Source: Schistocephalus solidus (Eukaryota > Platyhelminthes > Cestoda > Diphyllobothriidea > Diphyllobothriidae). Taken from it: a stretch of DNA of 64,000 nucleotides. The translations under genes and the position numbers were made by a program. The notes beneath the pieces were generated by a model. It worked only from the letters and a program-made list of their open reading frames with translations, did not search any database and was not told the DNA's origin. The stretch spans positions 124,001 through 188,000 of the forward strand of contig WEDG01001523.1 in NCBI GenBank assembly GCA_017591395.1, read 5' to 3'. Shown piece after piece: positions 13,436 to 25,700 of the stretch. Position 1 is the stretch's first letter, and each line of letters starts with the position of its first letter.

Positions 13436-13718
13436 GTATATGGATATCTCTAACCGGGTCATTCTGAACGTTGGTGGGGTGCGACACGAAACATACCGGG
13501 CTACTCTTAAAAAGATTCCCGCAACACGCCTGTCACGACTCACAGAAGCACTGGCAAACTACGACCCAGTTCTCAATGAATACTTCTTCGATCGGCACCC
13601 AGGCGTATTTGCACAGGTTTTGAATTACTACAGGACCGGTAAGCTCCACTATCCGGTCGATGTGTGCGGACCTCTGTTTGAAGAAGAATTGGAATTTTGG
13701 GGCTTGGATTCAAATCAA
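13436..13718 (+). CDS. Shaw: Shaw exon 1: start codon and most of the T1 domain
   Basis: Coding from ATG 13440 to CAA 13718, 93 codons, phase 0 end. The protein begins [19 protein letters not shown] and ends [11 protein letters not shown], nearly identical to Kv3/Shaw T1. The acceptor TTTTCTGTTTTGTAG ends at 13435, leaving four untranslated bases before the ATG, so a 5' UTR exon or a trans-spliced leader lies upstream. The donor is CAA|GCAAGT, a GC rather than GT donor. The only nearby GT (13723-13724) would throw exon 2 out of frame. The open frame continues to a TAA-type end at about 13742 if unspliced. Confidence 0.93.
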
Positions 13719-16700
13719 GCAAGTGTTAATGTCGTCTTTTAAAATTAATGCACAACATAATTTGTTGAATGAAATGTATGCCTCTTATAACGCTTGTAAA
13801 AAGTAACCACTTGCGTTGTGCCATTATTTCAAATCAGAGTATGAGAGGAAAACGCTTTATTTTTAAAGTATTATTCAACATTTTCAGATAAAAATCCATC
13901 CCTTCACCAAGAGAATAGGATACTTTAATATCTTATGGATAAATCAAAAAGTTCAAAATAGACATTGAGTCGAGGAGACAGTTCCAATCTCAATCTTCGC
14001 ATTTCGGTATATTCCCACTTGAGACAATGAGTTGGAAATGGCCAAACAGAGCTCTGAGAGGCCGATGTACGGCAGGCTATATTACGACAGCCTCGGCACA
14101 TCGGACAGGAAGACTTTACGGCAAAGAGCTCAGATTGGGGGGGATGGGTAACATCATCAAGAATAAACCCAGCAAATGTTTTGACTGTATTAACGTGTCG
14201 TTTTGTTAGCAAAACAATTTAAACAGTATAAGAAACACCAACAGCAGTAAAGAGCATTTGGACGATACGTTTTATAATAAAAAAGTTTTTAAGTAAAGCT
14301 TAAAAATTACCGGAGAACGATAAAGTATGAGTGGAAGAATACCTGCCTCCATACATCACGAGATAAGGGCTTGGGTCGGACGATAGGAACGTTAACTTTG
14401 TATATAGTATAGAAGTTTACGAATTTTAGTAAAAGCAGTATCATTATGTAGGTAGAATGGAATATGCTCATTGTAACGTCAAGGTACTGGTAAGAGGATA
14501 CCGTTTTGGGTAGGATGGCTGGGGATTCGGGACTAGAAAAGGGTCACAAATGAAAAACACGATGAACAGATTTTTGATTTAGAGTAGCGAAAATTCCCAT
14601 TGAAAAAAGCAAATGACAATATTGCGAGCATACGTTAGCCTTTGAAACATTGTCGTTATGCCTCAACATTTATATCACTGTGTAAATAAGTCAAATATAC
14701 GGGAACGTATAAAGAATTGTACATTTGTCGGGTTTATGAAAGGGAGGGGATAAAGAACGAAATTTCGGTCTCTTTTCTGATCATGTTCAGAGGAATGATG
14801 GCCACTGGGAAAGGTAATTAGACGCGGGCGGCTAAATTGGTAGCTTTCAGCCACGATAATTGCAGTGCCTGTAGAAAATTCGTTTGAGCACACACGACCA
14901 ATTTGCGTAGCCTGATTGCAGCTGCTTCTGCCGTAGGCAACAGACGCTTCCCAAGGAATTTTAAATAGGTTGAGGGGACCTTATAAATTAACCGGAAGGC
15001 CTCTTTGGCCTGTACACAATGGCCTGTGTCTACCACATGCGCGCGGATAGAGTTGTTTTTGTTATTTATCTGCCTCTTTCCCCTAACCAGGCTGGAAGAT
15101 GTTCTCGTACTCTTTTGGACGAACGTTGGTTCGTCCGACCAAAATATTCTACCCCACAGGAGCAAGTGAAAGAAGAAATACACATTTAGGTGGTCTGGGC
15201 TTTTAGTTAGTTAACACATACTAGCGAAATTGTCTTTTAGAATTTTCAATGGGAATTTTCGCTTATACATTCCAAAGATCCCGTGGTGCTAACACCGCTC
15301 AATGGGTACCTATTTTCCAGTTTTTTGTTGGAGCCTATCGTCATCTGATGACGGCTACAATTAAAAGCATTCACTAAATATTTCAACCTACTTAATACGC
15401 AAATTGTCATTAAATTTGGATTTCTATGTAAGCCCAATCAATTTTTGTAAACGTCTGAGAATGAAGATGATTTCGTGAACAGGAGTTGCGGTATTATTTT
15501 TTTCTTATACTTTTCCTTAAAAATCCGGATTAATTTTCAGTATGTAATGTCAATGAAAAGGAGTATACGAATTTCAACCTCAATACAACATATTTTTTAC
15601 GAACAAAACCTGCAATATTCTGCGTCATGGATAACTTCTTAAATGCGAATGGGCGAAGTTATGTTGTTTTCTGTGAAGCGTTAATAAATGCATGTAAATT
15701 TAAAAAACGTTTCTTGATCACATTTCTAGTTGTAAGATTTTCTTTAAAATCATGAGCAGAGCTTTCTTTGAGTAAGAAATATGTGAATAAAACTTGTTTT
15801 ATAAAAAATGTTCTACCATTTATGTTGATTTGCGATTGGTTTCTATGGGTTTCCAACAAAATCAAGATTTTAAATCATTCTTTATTTTAAACATGCTTTG
15901 GTAAGCATACGTGCTGCTTTCGATAACTTCATTTCAGTCCAGTACAGTTATAGGAACACCTAAGAACAAAATAGAAATGTAAAACATCAAATCGATAATG
16001 TTCCCATGTTTGTGTGTCAAAACGAAACTGCAAAATTAATGTGCACCTTTGTATTAATTATTCCGGTGCATTTGTAGGTATTCCTGTTTTTTGCTCACTG
16101 GTCATTAGAAATATACAGAGGTAATTATCTGTCTCAGTGACAGGGACGTTTTTAAAAAGTGATAAAGATCCAAAGATAGCCTCATTGTGCCGTTTACGTT
16201 AAGGTATTTGAATTTTTCAATAAATCCGAAAGTATCTCGTTAGCAACGTGGCACTAGCTCACGGTGTACAAGTTTGGGTTTCTCTGCTAACCACTTTGTT
16301 ATCTCATGATAAGGAGAATTTCGCATGCCCAACATCGGATGAATTGGCAAGCCTTCATTGTGGAACTTTGGTAGACCATAACGACAAGGGGTGCATGTGC
16401 CTACACTTCAAAATTACTCGAGGTCATGGTCGCATAGAAAACCAGCTGCCTGAAGTCTTATTCAGCAGTCAGTTAATTTTGTATCTATTGCATCGATGCA
16501 GTCATTTTCTTTATGTACTTCCCTGAAACATTTTTTTGTTGGATAGTATGAAGAGCATCTTCGATAGGTAGTCTGATCTGTTCATTAAACCCATGCCTGT
16601 TTATTTATTTGGTCTTGTTATTAAGATATTTCGGTTTGCTTGAAGCTTTTTCGCCTACTCTACACGTGCTTCTTATAGCCATTCCCTGAATTTGTGGTCT

Positions 16701-19700
16701 CTTATTCAGAGACTGATAACTACAATGCAATATGCTTGATTTAAACAGTTGAATCCTTTCTGTAGAGACGGGCTTTAGGCCGTATGTTTGGTTTCAGAGA
16801 TTATTGAATTGGTTTCTAACTTTAATTGATTAAGCTTTTGATGTGGCTCACATAATTTCGGAGCTCGTAATAATGCTTCGAGCAATGTTTTATCAAGTGG
16901 CAAAGACCAATGGTTTTGGACGTGCTGATCGAGATATCTTTGGAAAACATGATTGTAACTTTATTTCGTGCTACCTTTGAAGAAGTGACGATCCCTTTGC
17001 GTATGGAAATTTTCTTCCTATGGTTCGAGTATAGCTGCTAACTTATTGTTTTAAGTCTTCTGTCTGGGTCTCTAGAACGGTAGTGCGTTGACACACGTGA
17101 CGTTCTAGTTGTTCCGTCTTTATACGAATGCTTTCCATGTGGTTCCCAGCGGATCTCCTTAGAGTTTCCGTGATAATAACAGTATGACTACGCCGGAGCG
17201 CTCGTCAGACGTGACTTGGATAATCATTTATTTCAATACAGTCCTCAATAAAATTGGTCAGTATTTTTGCCTCTAAAAGTTTGGTTTTATAGCGCAGACA
17301 CCCATGGTGTGCCAGTAACACCGTGGTATCGTTGAACTGTTTTAAAGTTGTGAGGCCAAAGATGGTGCGAGGGAATGCATGCAGTTAAGCGACTGATGAC
17401 CAAGCTAAGCACTTAGCTTACACGAGTTTCTCTTGTGCGCAAAAGACCGACTTCTTTAACCTTATGGCAGTCATGATATTACGGGCACCGCTTAATATGC
17501 ACTCAGAATTTGTCGATCGTGTAAGATTAAAATATCGTAGGATTATGATACACGCTATCAGTAATATAACCCAACATAAAACAAAACCTTCTTAATTGCT
17601 TTCGCATTGAAGAAAAGTAATTAAACGTGCAGCAAGTAACATATAATGCATATATTTAAATAAAATGGATGATAAGTCCCACATTCGTGTAACTAGGCTC
17701 AAATTGAAAAAGCTTGTATTACGGAGCCGTCTACGCGTAGCAGATAAAACGTATTATGGCATTTTCAGTTATATGTTTCTGCCTGTAAGTGCTCGTTATT
17801 TATGAGCCTTTTAATGTGATTTATTTCTTCTGGACTCTTTGAGCTGCACTATCGGTAATAAGAACCGCATTTTAAGCTGCGAAAAGATAAAAAAATTGGC
17901 ATTAGATAAAAACATCCTACAATCATCCTGATCTACTCGCCAGCACCAGTAAATGTTCGAATCACATGGGATCAACGCGGTTTGCAAGGATAGTTTTTTA
18001 ACTCTCAAACAACCTTTCAGTTTTGCTCAGAGAAAATAAAAAAATGCACTTTTATAGTGTGATTCTCACGAGTCAATTCTCCTACGCGATAATGGTGCGT
18101 TAGTGAGAACGTTATAAGTACGTAACCTTTTAAAAAAAACTGTGCCGAAATTTGTGAATGATTGCTACTCGCAAACAACTGGTAACACTTAAGAGACCAA
18201 CGCTTTTATCTTATGAACTTAAGCAAATTGAATACACAAAAATAAATATTAATGATAATTTTACATTGATTCGGAAAACGAACTATTACAGAAAAGTGAA
18301 AATTCTGAAAACTACTGAAATCACTCTTACCAAGCGACTTTAATTTACAGATATGTAGAAAACCTGTCTGCGTTAATAAAAATGAGTCAAATTGATCAGT
18401 GGAAGTAAAATAACTATTAGAAATTTTGTTCTTTGAACTTTGCTCTTAAATAAAATTTACCATTTTGTGTTCTACTAAGGGGTTGGGCAAAGTGAAATAA
18501 TTCATTTGGACCACTTTTTAAAAACTTGGCGAACTTAAAGGGTTCAAAAGTCATGCCCGCATGGCTCCATGGCTCATGGTGGGGTCTCGTAACTTAAGTA
18601 AATATAAAATCGTTTGTATTATAAAAATTCCTTTGTTGTTATGGCTTTTTAATCCCACCTAATTTGATATTTCATCACAACTGGATCCAATAAAATATTC
18701 AAATCTTTTAAAATCAACCAGTAATTAATTGTGCCTGGTAGTCATCTGGGTAGATTGAAGGGTGATTGCTTAGAAAATCTTGTGTGGGCAGTCAGGTTAC
18801 CACATCCAAATTGATGGATTTCATACGTTGCAGTAGGCTGTGTGGGTGATTTGACCAAAATTTGATTTAATTCACCACTCTCAGTGGGGTTTCGTTTCTC
18901 ACAGGTCAAGAGTGTTGGCTGTAATATAGACTTTTCCTACCGTCCTGGCTCGAACTCCAACTGCAATGGTCGGCTTTTTCACAACTACAAATTATAGCCG
19001 TTCGCACGATACCTACAAATTTAGTGTAGATTCTCTCTACGTTTCCTACAAAAAAACTTTTTTTGTATTTTGTGAAACTATCAATTTAGCCGATAGAATT
19101 TTACACAAATAAAACGTTTACAAGGTCATGTACTGACAGGTTTGCCAGTGAAACTTAAATTTAAATAGAATTTTATAAACGATTTAACACGACCCATTTA
19201 TCCAAATAAATAGAAATTGACATCTTTCAGATTTATTTGTAAGTGTTGCTGGCGTAAGAATACATTGCTTTTATGACGGTTTATAAATAATAGTGAATTC
19301 GTCCAAATTTTCAGTATTTTTAAACGATTGACTTTAACGGTAGATTATGTTTTATGCGTTTATCATAACCAGAAGAAGTATATGTTTTGTACGAGCAATT
19401 ATGGAAGAAGAACAGGTAGGCCATTCTATCAACCAAACTTACAACTTCATGGTAGACAACAATGAACACACAACAAACATTGTCATGGAGGATGCTTTAA
19501 ACTAATAAAACAAATTTAAAGAATAAATAAAGGATAGAAAATTCGTTTCCTTATCAGGTATTTCACTGAAATATATCTGCATTCTTAAGTGTATTCCGAA
19601 ATAAACTCAAAATCAAAATTTGGACACATCACTTGTTTTTACACCTTCCTGAAAATAAGGGATATTTATCTTCCTTCTTATAAAAAGGCTCACTGTTTTA

Positions 19701-22700
19701 TGCATATTTAAGTTTTTTCCCTATATATGTTTAATATTAGGTTCCGTTCTAAGATCTGAAATTTGTATTGATAAGATATTGCAAAGACTGCCAGTCTTCT
19801 AGTATTTTCGTTCAAAAATTATTTACTACCGGGAAACATAAAATTTAAGTGGCTAACTCAAATTTAGCGTTTAAGAGGTCAATTCATTGTAAAGCATTTT
19901 TATTCGCATAATGGCAAAAAAATCAGGATGCAAGAAAAAGGATTTCCAGTAGCTGTTATTACGTCGTTTTGGGGTACATTATTGCTTGCGTTTAATCAGC
20001 CAAAAAAATTAGCTCTGCTTACAAAAAATATAGTTTAGATTTTTTCAAATACAAAACAACCTGAAGAAATATATTATTAACGCAAAATGCACTTTGAATC
20101 TAAAGATAGACATTGAGTGATCACTTAATTTTATTACTTACCTACGTGGTTTGTGGGGAATCTACAGCTTTTGCAAACTACAGCACAACCAAGTAAAACT
20201 ATTGCAGAGGAGAGCTTTTACACAGAGAGCAAAACTAATTTCGAACGTATTTGTGGCCATTGTCATGGCCGGTAACGTGTGCGTTTTCTCGTTCAGCCTC
20301 CTAAATGTGTCCTTTTTGTTAGGTGTGAAGAGTGAAACCATATACAGTTTACAATACATTTCGGTTTTTTGATTGAGCTGTATAATAATAATAATAATAA
20401 TATATTATTATTAATCCATAAAATGAAAAGACGACTTAAAAGGAACTTATTAAAGCACTCTTGCTTGCCTAGCAGCAGAAAACGAAATAAGAATTTGGAC
20501 AAGTTTTATCCCACAATGCGACTTTGTTTCTAACAAGTGATTTTGGTTATGCTTCATATACTAAAAGTTTAAATGTGTATTTACAGTCGTTACTATCATA
20601 CAGTAGAGGACAATTCTGATATACCAGTGCTGAATAATCGTATGATTTTATATACGATGGCTGCGGTGTAGGTGCACTTGAGCGCTTTTTATTGATCCTG
20701 TAGGCATTCCAGCTAACTAAATTAAATATTATTTGCGTATATGTAGTTTCAGGCGCAACTGCAATGTTCGTACGCATATACAGTGGATACAGTTGCAGCG
20801 TCTGTGTTAGTGAAACGCACAACGACCGTATTTAGTGTCATATTTTGCGCGACAACTGGGCGTATCCTGTAGCTTAAAAGTGTTATGTTCCTGCTTATTA
20901 ACTGCACGCCGGACAAAGCCCTGGAGAAGTTCCATCAAACTCTACCAAAAGCAATGTTTTTTTCAAATTACTTTTCTGACTCCGCTGTCATGCATTGTAT
21001 ATCTTTGAGCAGAGACTTTAATGATACCCGTTTTATGTATCAGAAGAGACAGGAACTGACGCATTTTGTGTTGCTTATCGCAAAGGAAAAGGCGGAGTTA
21101 TAGGATTGGCCAGGGTGACAAACAAGAAAGGTAGTATGAATTATTCAGAAAGGCGCAGGCATTAGACAGATTTCAAAAAGCGAATTTTTAACGTAAAAAC
21201 GTTTCGGAAACTGAAGTAGCTGCTACCATTTGAAACCTAGGTCATAAGTTCTTCCTCCTGTAGGAATTCCAGATCCTCTGCTTTCCCTATGGAGAGATTA
21301 ATAGCCAATTCACATCAATATTGGTCTCATTATCTTGGTATCGAGAAGCGCTTGTATTTTTGATTTATAGGCTTCGGTATGTTAACCATATTTAAGTATC
21401 AATCAACAGTGTTCAAAATGAACCAAGTTCTTGGACTGTGGACACTGAATGAACCACTGTCTCGGAATATGTGCGAAATCAATATGTTTTAAGTGAAAAT
21501 ATGGTTTTTATTTAAGTATTAATGACGATGCTCGGTAGTGTGGTGCTGAAAACAATGATACAGCCGTTTTGCGTTTAAAAATGGCCAGCAATTCTCAATT
21601 TTGTGACACTGTCAATGTAGCACAAGCTTCCATTTTGTTGTGAACAGAGCTCATAATTTATCCATAAACTTGCATAATACGTTATCTTAGGAACGTTATC
21701 TATTTTATATCCTCCATCGTTGGTTTCGGTTTATATTTATGTAAAGAATAAAGATTAAGGAGTATCAAACATTTTTAAAATATTCAAGTTAAATTCAGCC
21801 AAGCAGGGGTCTTTAGTTGCAAAGATGTTAACATTTAACAGCGTTAACGATTTCGATTAAAACACATTTTTTGACAGTTGCATAACAGCAAATTGCCATA
21901 CGATATGCCGAAGACATTTTATGATTTAAAACATGAAGGTTGACATAAAGTTTATCAAAAATTCCAAATTTTGCGACGTGATCAAAGAAAGTGACAATTT
22001 TTGCAAAGATGTTTGGCTCATATGCGTTAAAACTCTAATATTCCCGAGCTTATGACCAGAACAACGGTTTATAAAATCACTTCTTTTAATGCCTTATCTT
22101 CTTAATACTTTGGATTATGCAGTCGTGTGTTAAAATAAAAATGAATTCTTTGCTTTAGCCCATGGTTTTATGTTTGCGTGAGATTATGCCTATATTTATA
22201 GAAAGGATGGCGTTTAGCCGGATATTTCATTTTTGTTCAAGGGTATTTCCTCATTTACCATGCAGACACTGGGAGTTGCATAACGTTTCGCATGATTTAC
22301 GACACCAAAAACCCTTTGGACCCTCGTCTTCAAAAAACTTCAGCGTAGTATTAGCAAAAGGAAAGTTAACAGTGGTTTGTCATACCTATAACTTAATGTT
22401 TTCAAATCTATTCCCATTGCATGACAGATTTTAGAGTTTGCGCACTCTCGTGCCACACAGATTGGTATGTTATGTTTCTGAACCTATTACACAGCGTATA
22501 CTGTGAAATGACCGAAAATAATTGTACGGCGGACATTTTTAATTGATTGTTTTGTCTGCATTCATGCGGAAAAATAGATATTGCAGCAGTGTGCCAATCA
22601 GTCATTTACAGGGGCGTCCGAAACATATGTATTTTAACTTTTTTCAAAACCAGATTAGCTAAAAAAAACTGTATTATGCATTTATTCAATAGCTTTAGTC

Positions 22701-25700
22701 AACAAGATATCGGAAAATCTGTCAAACTCAAAATATGAATTATCTAATTAAAATGTTATTTGATGTCCCATTGGATGCCTCCTTAGCAACAGGGGAATAA
22801 TCAGGGATTTTAACAGTGGGTGGTTAATTTTACTATTTGAATAATACCAGTAATCCGTCATTTAATGTTCACGTGCCTATGCTGCTCTTTAAACAGACAG
22901 TAGTGGATATTCAAATGGTGAAAGTTGGACGTTATTTTTCCAGTTATGGTGGCACATAGAAAGCTTTTGCATTCTGCCTTTACTACGCAAGACGTATGCT
23001 TTTATTAACATTCCTCAGTGTTGTATAAATAGGACTAATTATATGAATTATTCGATCGGTATATCTTTTAAATACCATCTGCTACACTTTGTCATAAACA
23101 ATTGCCGTTATATAGTTTCTTTCCTAATAAGACCTGTTAGAGTAATCATTGGCCTTTACAATGTAAAATTATTTTCTTCTGATGTTATACATAGTTTTAA
23201 ATCGTCAGATTTAACAACATTCAGGTCACTTCGCAGGGTTGCTTCGAACGGGTCTCTTGGTAGGATTTATATGCTATATTTCTAGTCTTGAATGTAACAT
23301 TTAATTAAGCTAAAAAGGCAACAAAATCTAATATTCTTCTGTTGTTCAGGTAGAGCCATGTTGCTGGATGACGTACACAGCCCATCGCGACACGCAGGAA
23401 ACTCTCCAAATTCTCGACCGGGCTGAGATGGATGCTGAGGAGATAACAGATGTTGGTCTCTACAAGCGCTTCGGTCTGGAGGAGGAGTACGAAGACAATA
23501 ACCTCACATTTTGGCAGAGGTTACGACCTCAAATATGGTCAGTGTTTGAAGCACCAAAATCTTCTTCGGTTGCCAAGGTCAGTCAGCAAATATGTGATAA
23601 CCATACTTTGCTCAAATCAATAAGTAATGAAGAAGCTGAACTAGCTCATAAAATGTTGACCAGAATTCATAGAACAGACTGACCTGTAGAAAACGCTACT
23701 TAAGCATTGTTTAACTTTTACATAATTACCAGCATAATTATAAGATGCTTTGTTCATGTGAGCATAATGACTTGTGATTGAGTTTTTTTCAAGCCAACTT
23801 TCATACTTGCACTCATTCAAAACTGGTTTATTTGATTTGAATTGATTTGATTTTCAGCTTCCTTATAAATGTGTATATATATACATATCAAGGATTATAT
23901 TTCTGAAATTATTAAGTGCAGGACACGGAGTCAGATGATTCGGACATGACTTTTAGGGTCAGACCCAAAATTTTCAATGAACATTTGAAACGAGACCTCA
24001 ACAATAATTTCCATTTTTTCTTTGACAGCAAATTAAGTTTATTTTCAAAAAACAACATCTTAGTTTATAAAACGATTCATCGTCAATTTCTGATTAATTT
24101 TGAGCCCAAACTTTTGTCACACTTTCATTTTGAAGTTCAAATATGCAAACTGAACAGACAGTCACCCATATAGTGCTCACAATTTAACAGGGAACGTAAA
24201 ACGTGTTGTGACTAAGGATAATTTTCCTGAGGGAACAATCTTCAATCTTTAAAAATTTTTATCAGAAACTTTGTTTAAATCTAAAAGATCCACTTATTTC
24301 AAGGATAAAATCTGAACTAGACTGCAGGTGTTACCTAGGCAACCTAGAAAAGTATATTTGACGTACATACATTTAATTAACTGTTTTAATTTTTAAAAAA
24401 ATCTAAAACCTTTGAGATGAGATTGTACTATTTAAGTTATCCTTTTCAACAAAATGTCCTTCCAGCCAGTGGTCACAAAAATAAGCCACGATAAAGGCTC
24501 GTATTTTGGTGTGACTTATATTTTTGAGCCTCTGTTGTGGAATAGTTATTATTATTAAAATCTATTTGGAATAATATTTTGTGATATAAAACGCGTAATA
24601 TAATTTTGGTGAATGTTTTGTGAGATAGCACATCTCAGTTCTGGTGTCGAATGCTTCGATGTTGGTTTTCATATTCTGTATCAGATAGGCCTTTTAAAGG
24701 ATGCGTATGCTGAGATGACAAGTCGGATTTCTGCGATATATTTGACTACTCTCCGATGTTTCAGATATTATAATCCCATTGGAATCTTCGTTGCCTAGTG
24801 ATATTATCAGTTTTGTAAATGATGGATTTTGGTGGCCTGCATAGCATAGTTTGTTTTCTTTTGGAAAGGTGTCTAAGTCACCGATGACCATGACCAATGG
24901 TGGTGTGTCAAAATATCTGCATAAGAAACTTTCAACTGCACTCCATCGCTGTTAACTGCTTAATGTACTAAGCCCAGTCTTTTTCGTTTCACCAGCATAT
25001 GTATAATTGTTCCAGTGGTTGCTTTCAGGAGATGCAATATTTTCCTTTTTTCACATTTGGTGCGTTTGGGCAATTCAACTAACACTCTATAGAATTGTTG
25101 TTTAAAACGCCGGACACTTTGTAGACTGACGTCAATACAAAAAGGTTTCTCGGAAGTGTCGGTTAGTCTCCATAGAAATTAACATTGCAACTTTGCGATA
25201 ACCTACCCAGATAAGTATCCAGATTGCATCCGATATATCTTTAATCATGGGTTCCACAGTCAGACTGAAAGATCACAGTTGATTCATTTGCATCTCATTC
25301 TTCACATTCCTTTCGATGTCAGTCATTTTTATCCTCGTGTTGCGAAAAGTTTTCTTTCGAAATTCGATTTCAAGTTTTTTGTTCAAACAAAGGGAGGATT
25401 TTTATGATTTCACGTGCACAGCAAATATTTCTGGATTTGTCTGATAAGGCGTTTAATCGTTATAGTGAATTGTCTTCTGAATTTTTAAGGTTTCCATAAA
25501 AAAGCTTGCTAAATCACCTTAGCACAACAACCATCGCAAGTATCTGTGGTATGAGCATCTCACTCTAAAGATCACAGTTTTTGAAGGTTATCATATCTTT
25601 AGGCATTAAAGAAGGTAATTACTTATAAAAATCTCTGGAAACTTACATTCTTTCGAGTTAATGTGATATGAATTTCAAGACAACGGAAAGTTTTACTCTC

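Larger units (their letters stand above)
13719..23349 (+). other. Shaw intron 1 (GC-AG), 9631 bp
   Basis: Starts GCAAGT and ends GTTGTTCAG. Contains the GIY-YIG remnant at 14818-15183, the SINE at 18690-18990 and the TAA palindrome at 20382. The rest is AT-rich and unassigned. A mid-GC stretch at 16240-17500 with an ORF at 16248-16526 is not recognised. Confidence 0.85.

Noticed and set aside
13292..13543. Minus-strand open frame over exon 1
   Set aside because: It is the antisense shadow of the strongly conserved T1 coding sequence.
16248..16526. Plus-strand open frame of 92 codons in intron 1
   Set aside because: No domain, no splice context and low-information composition; treated as chance.
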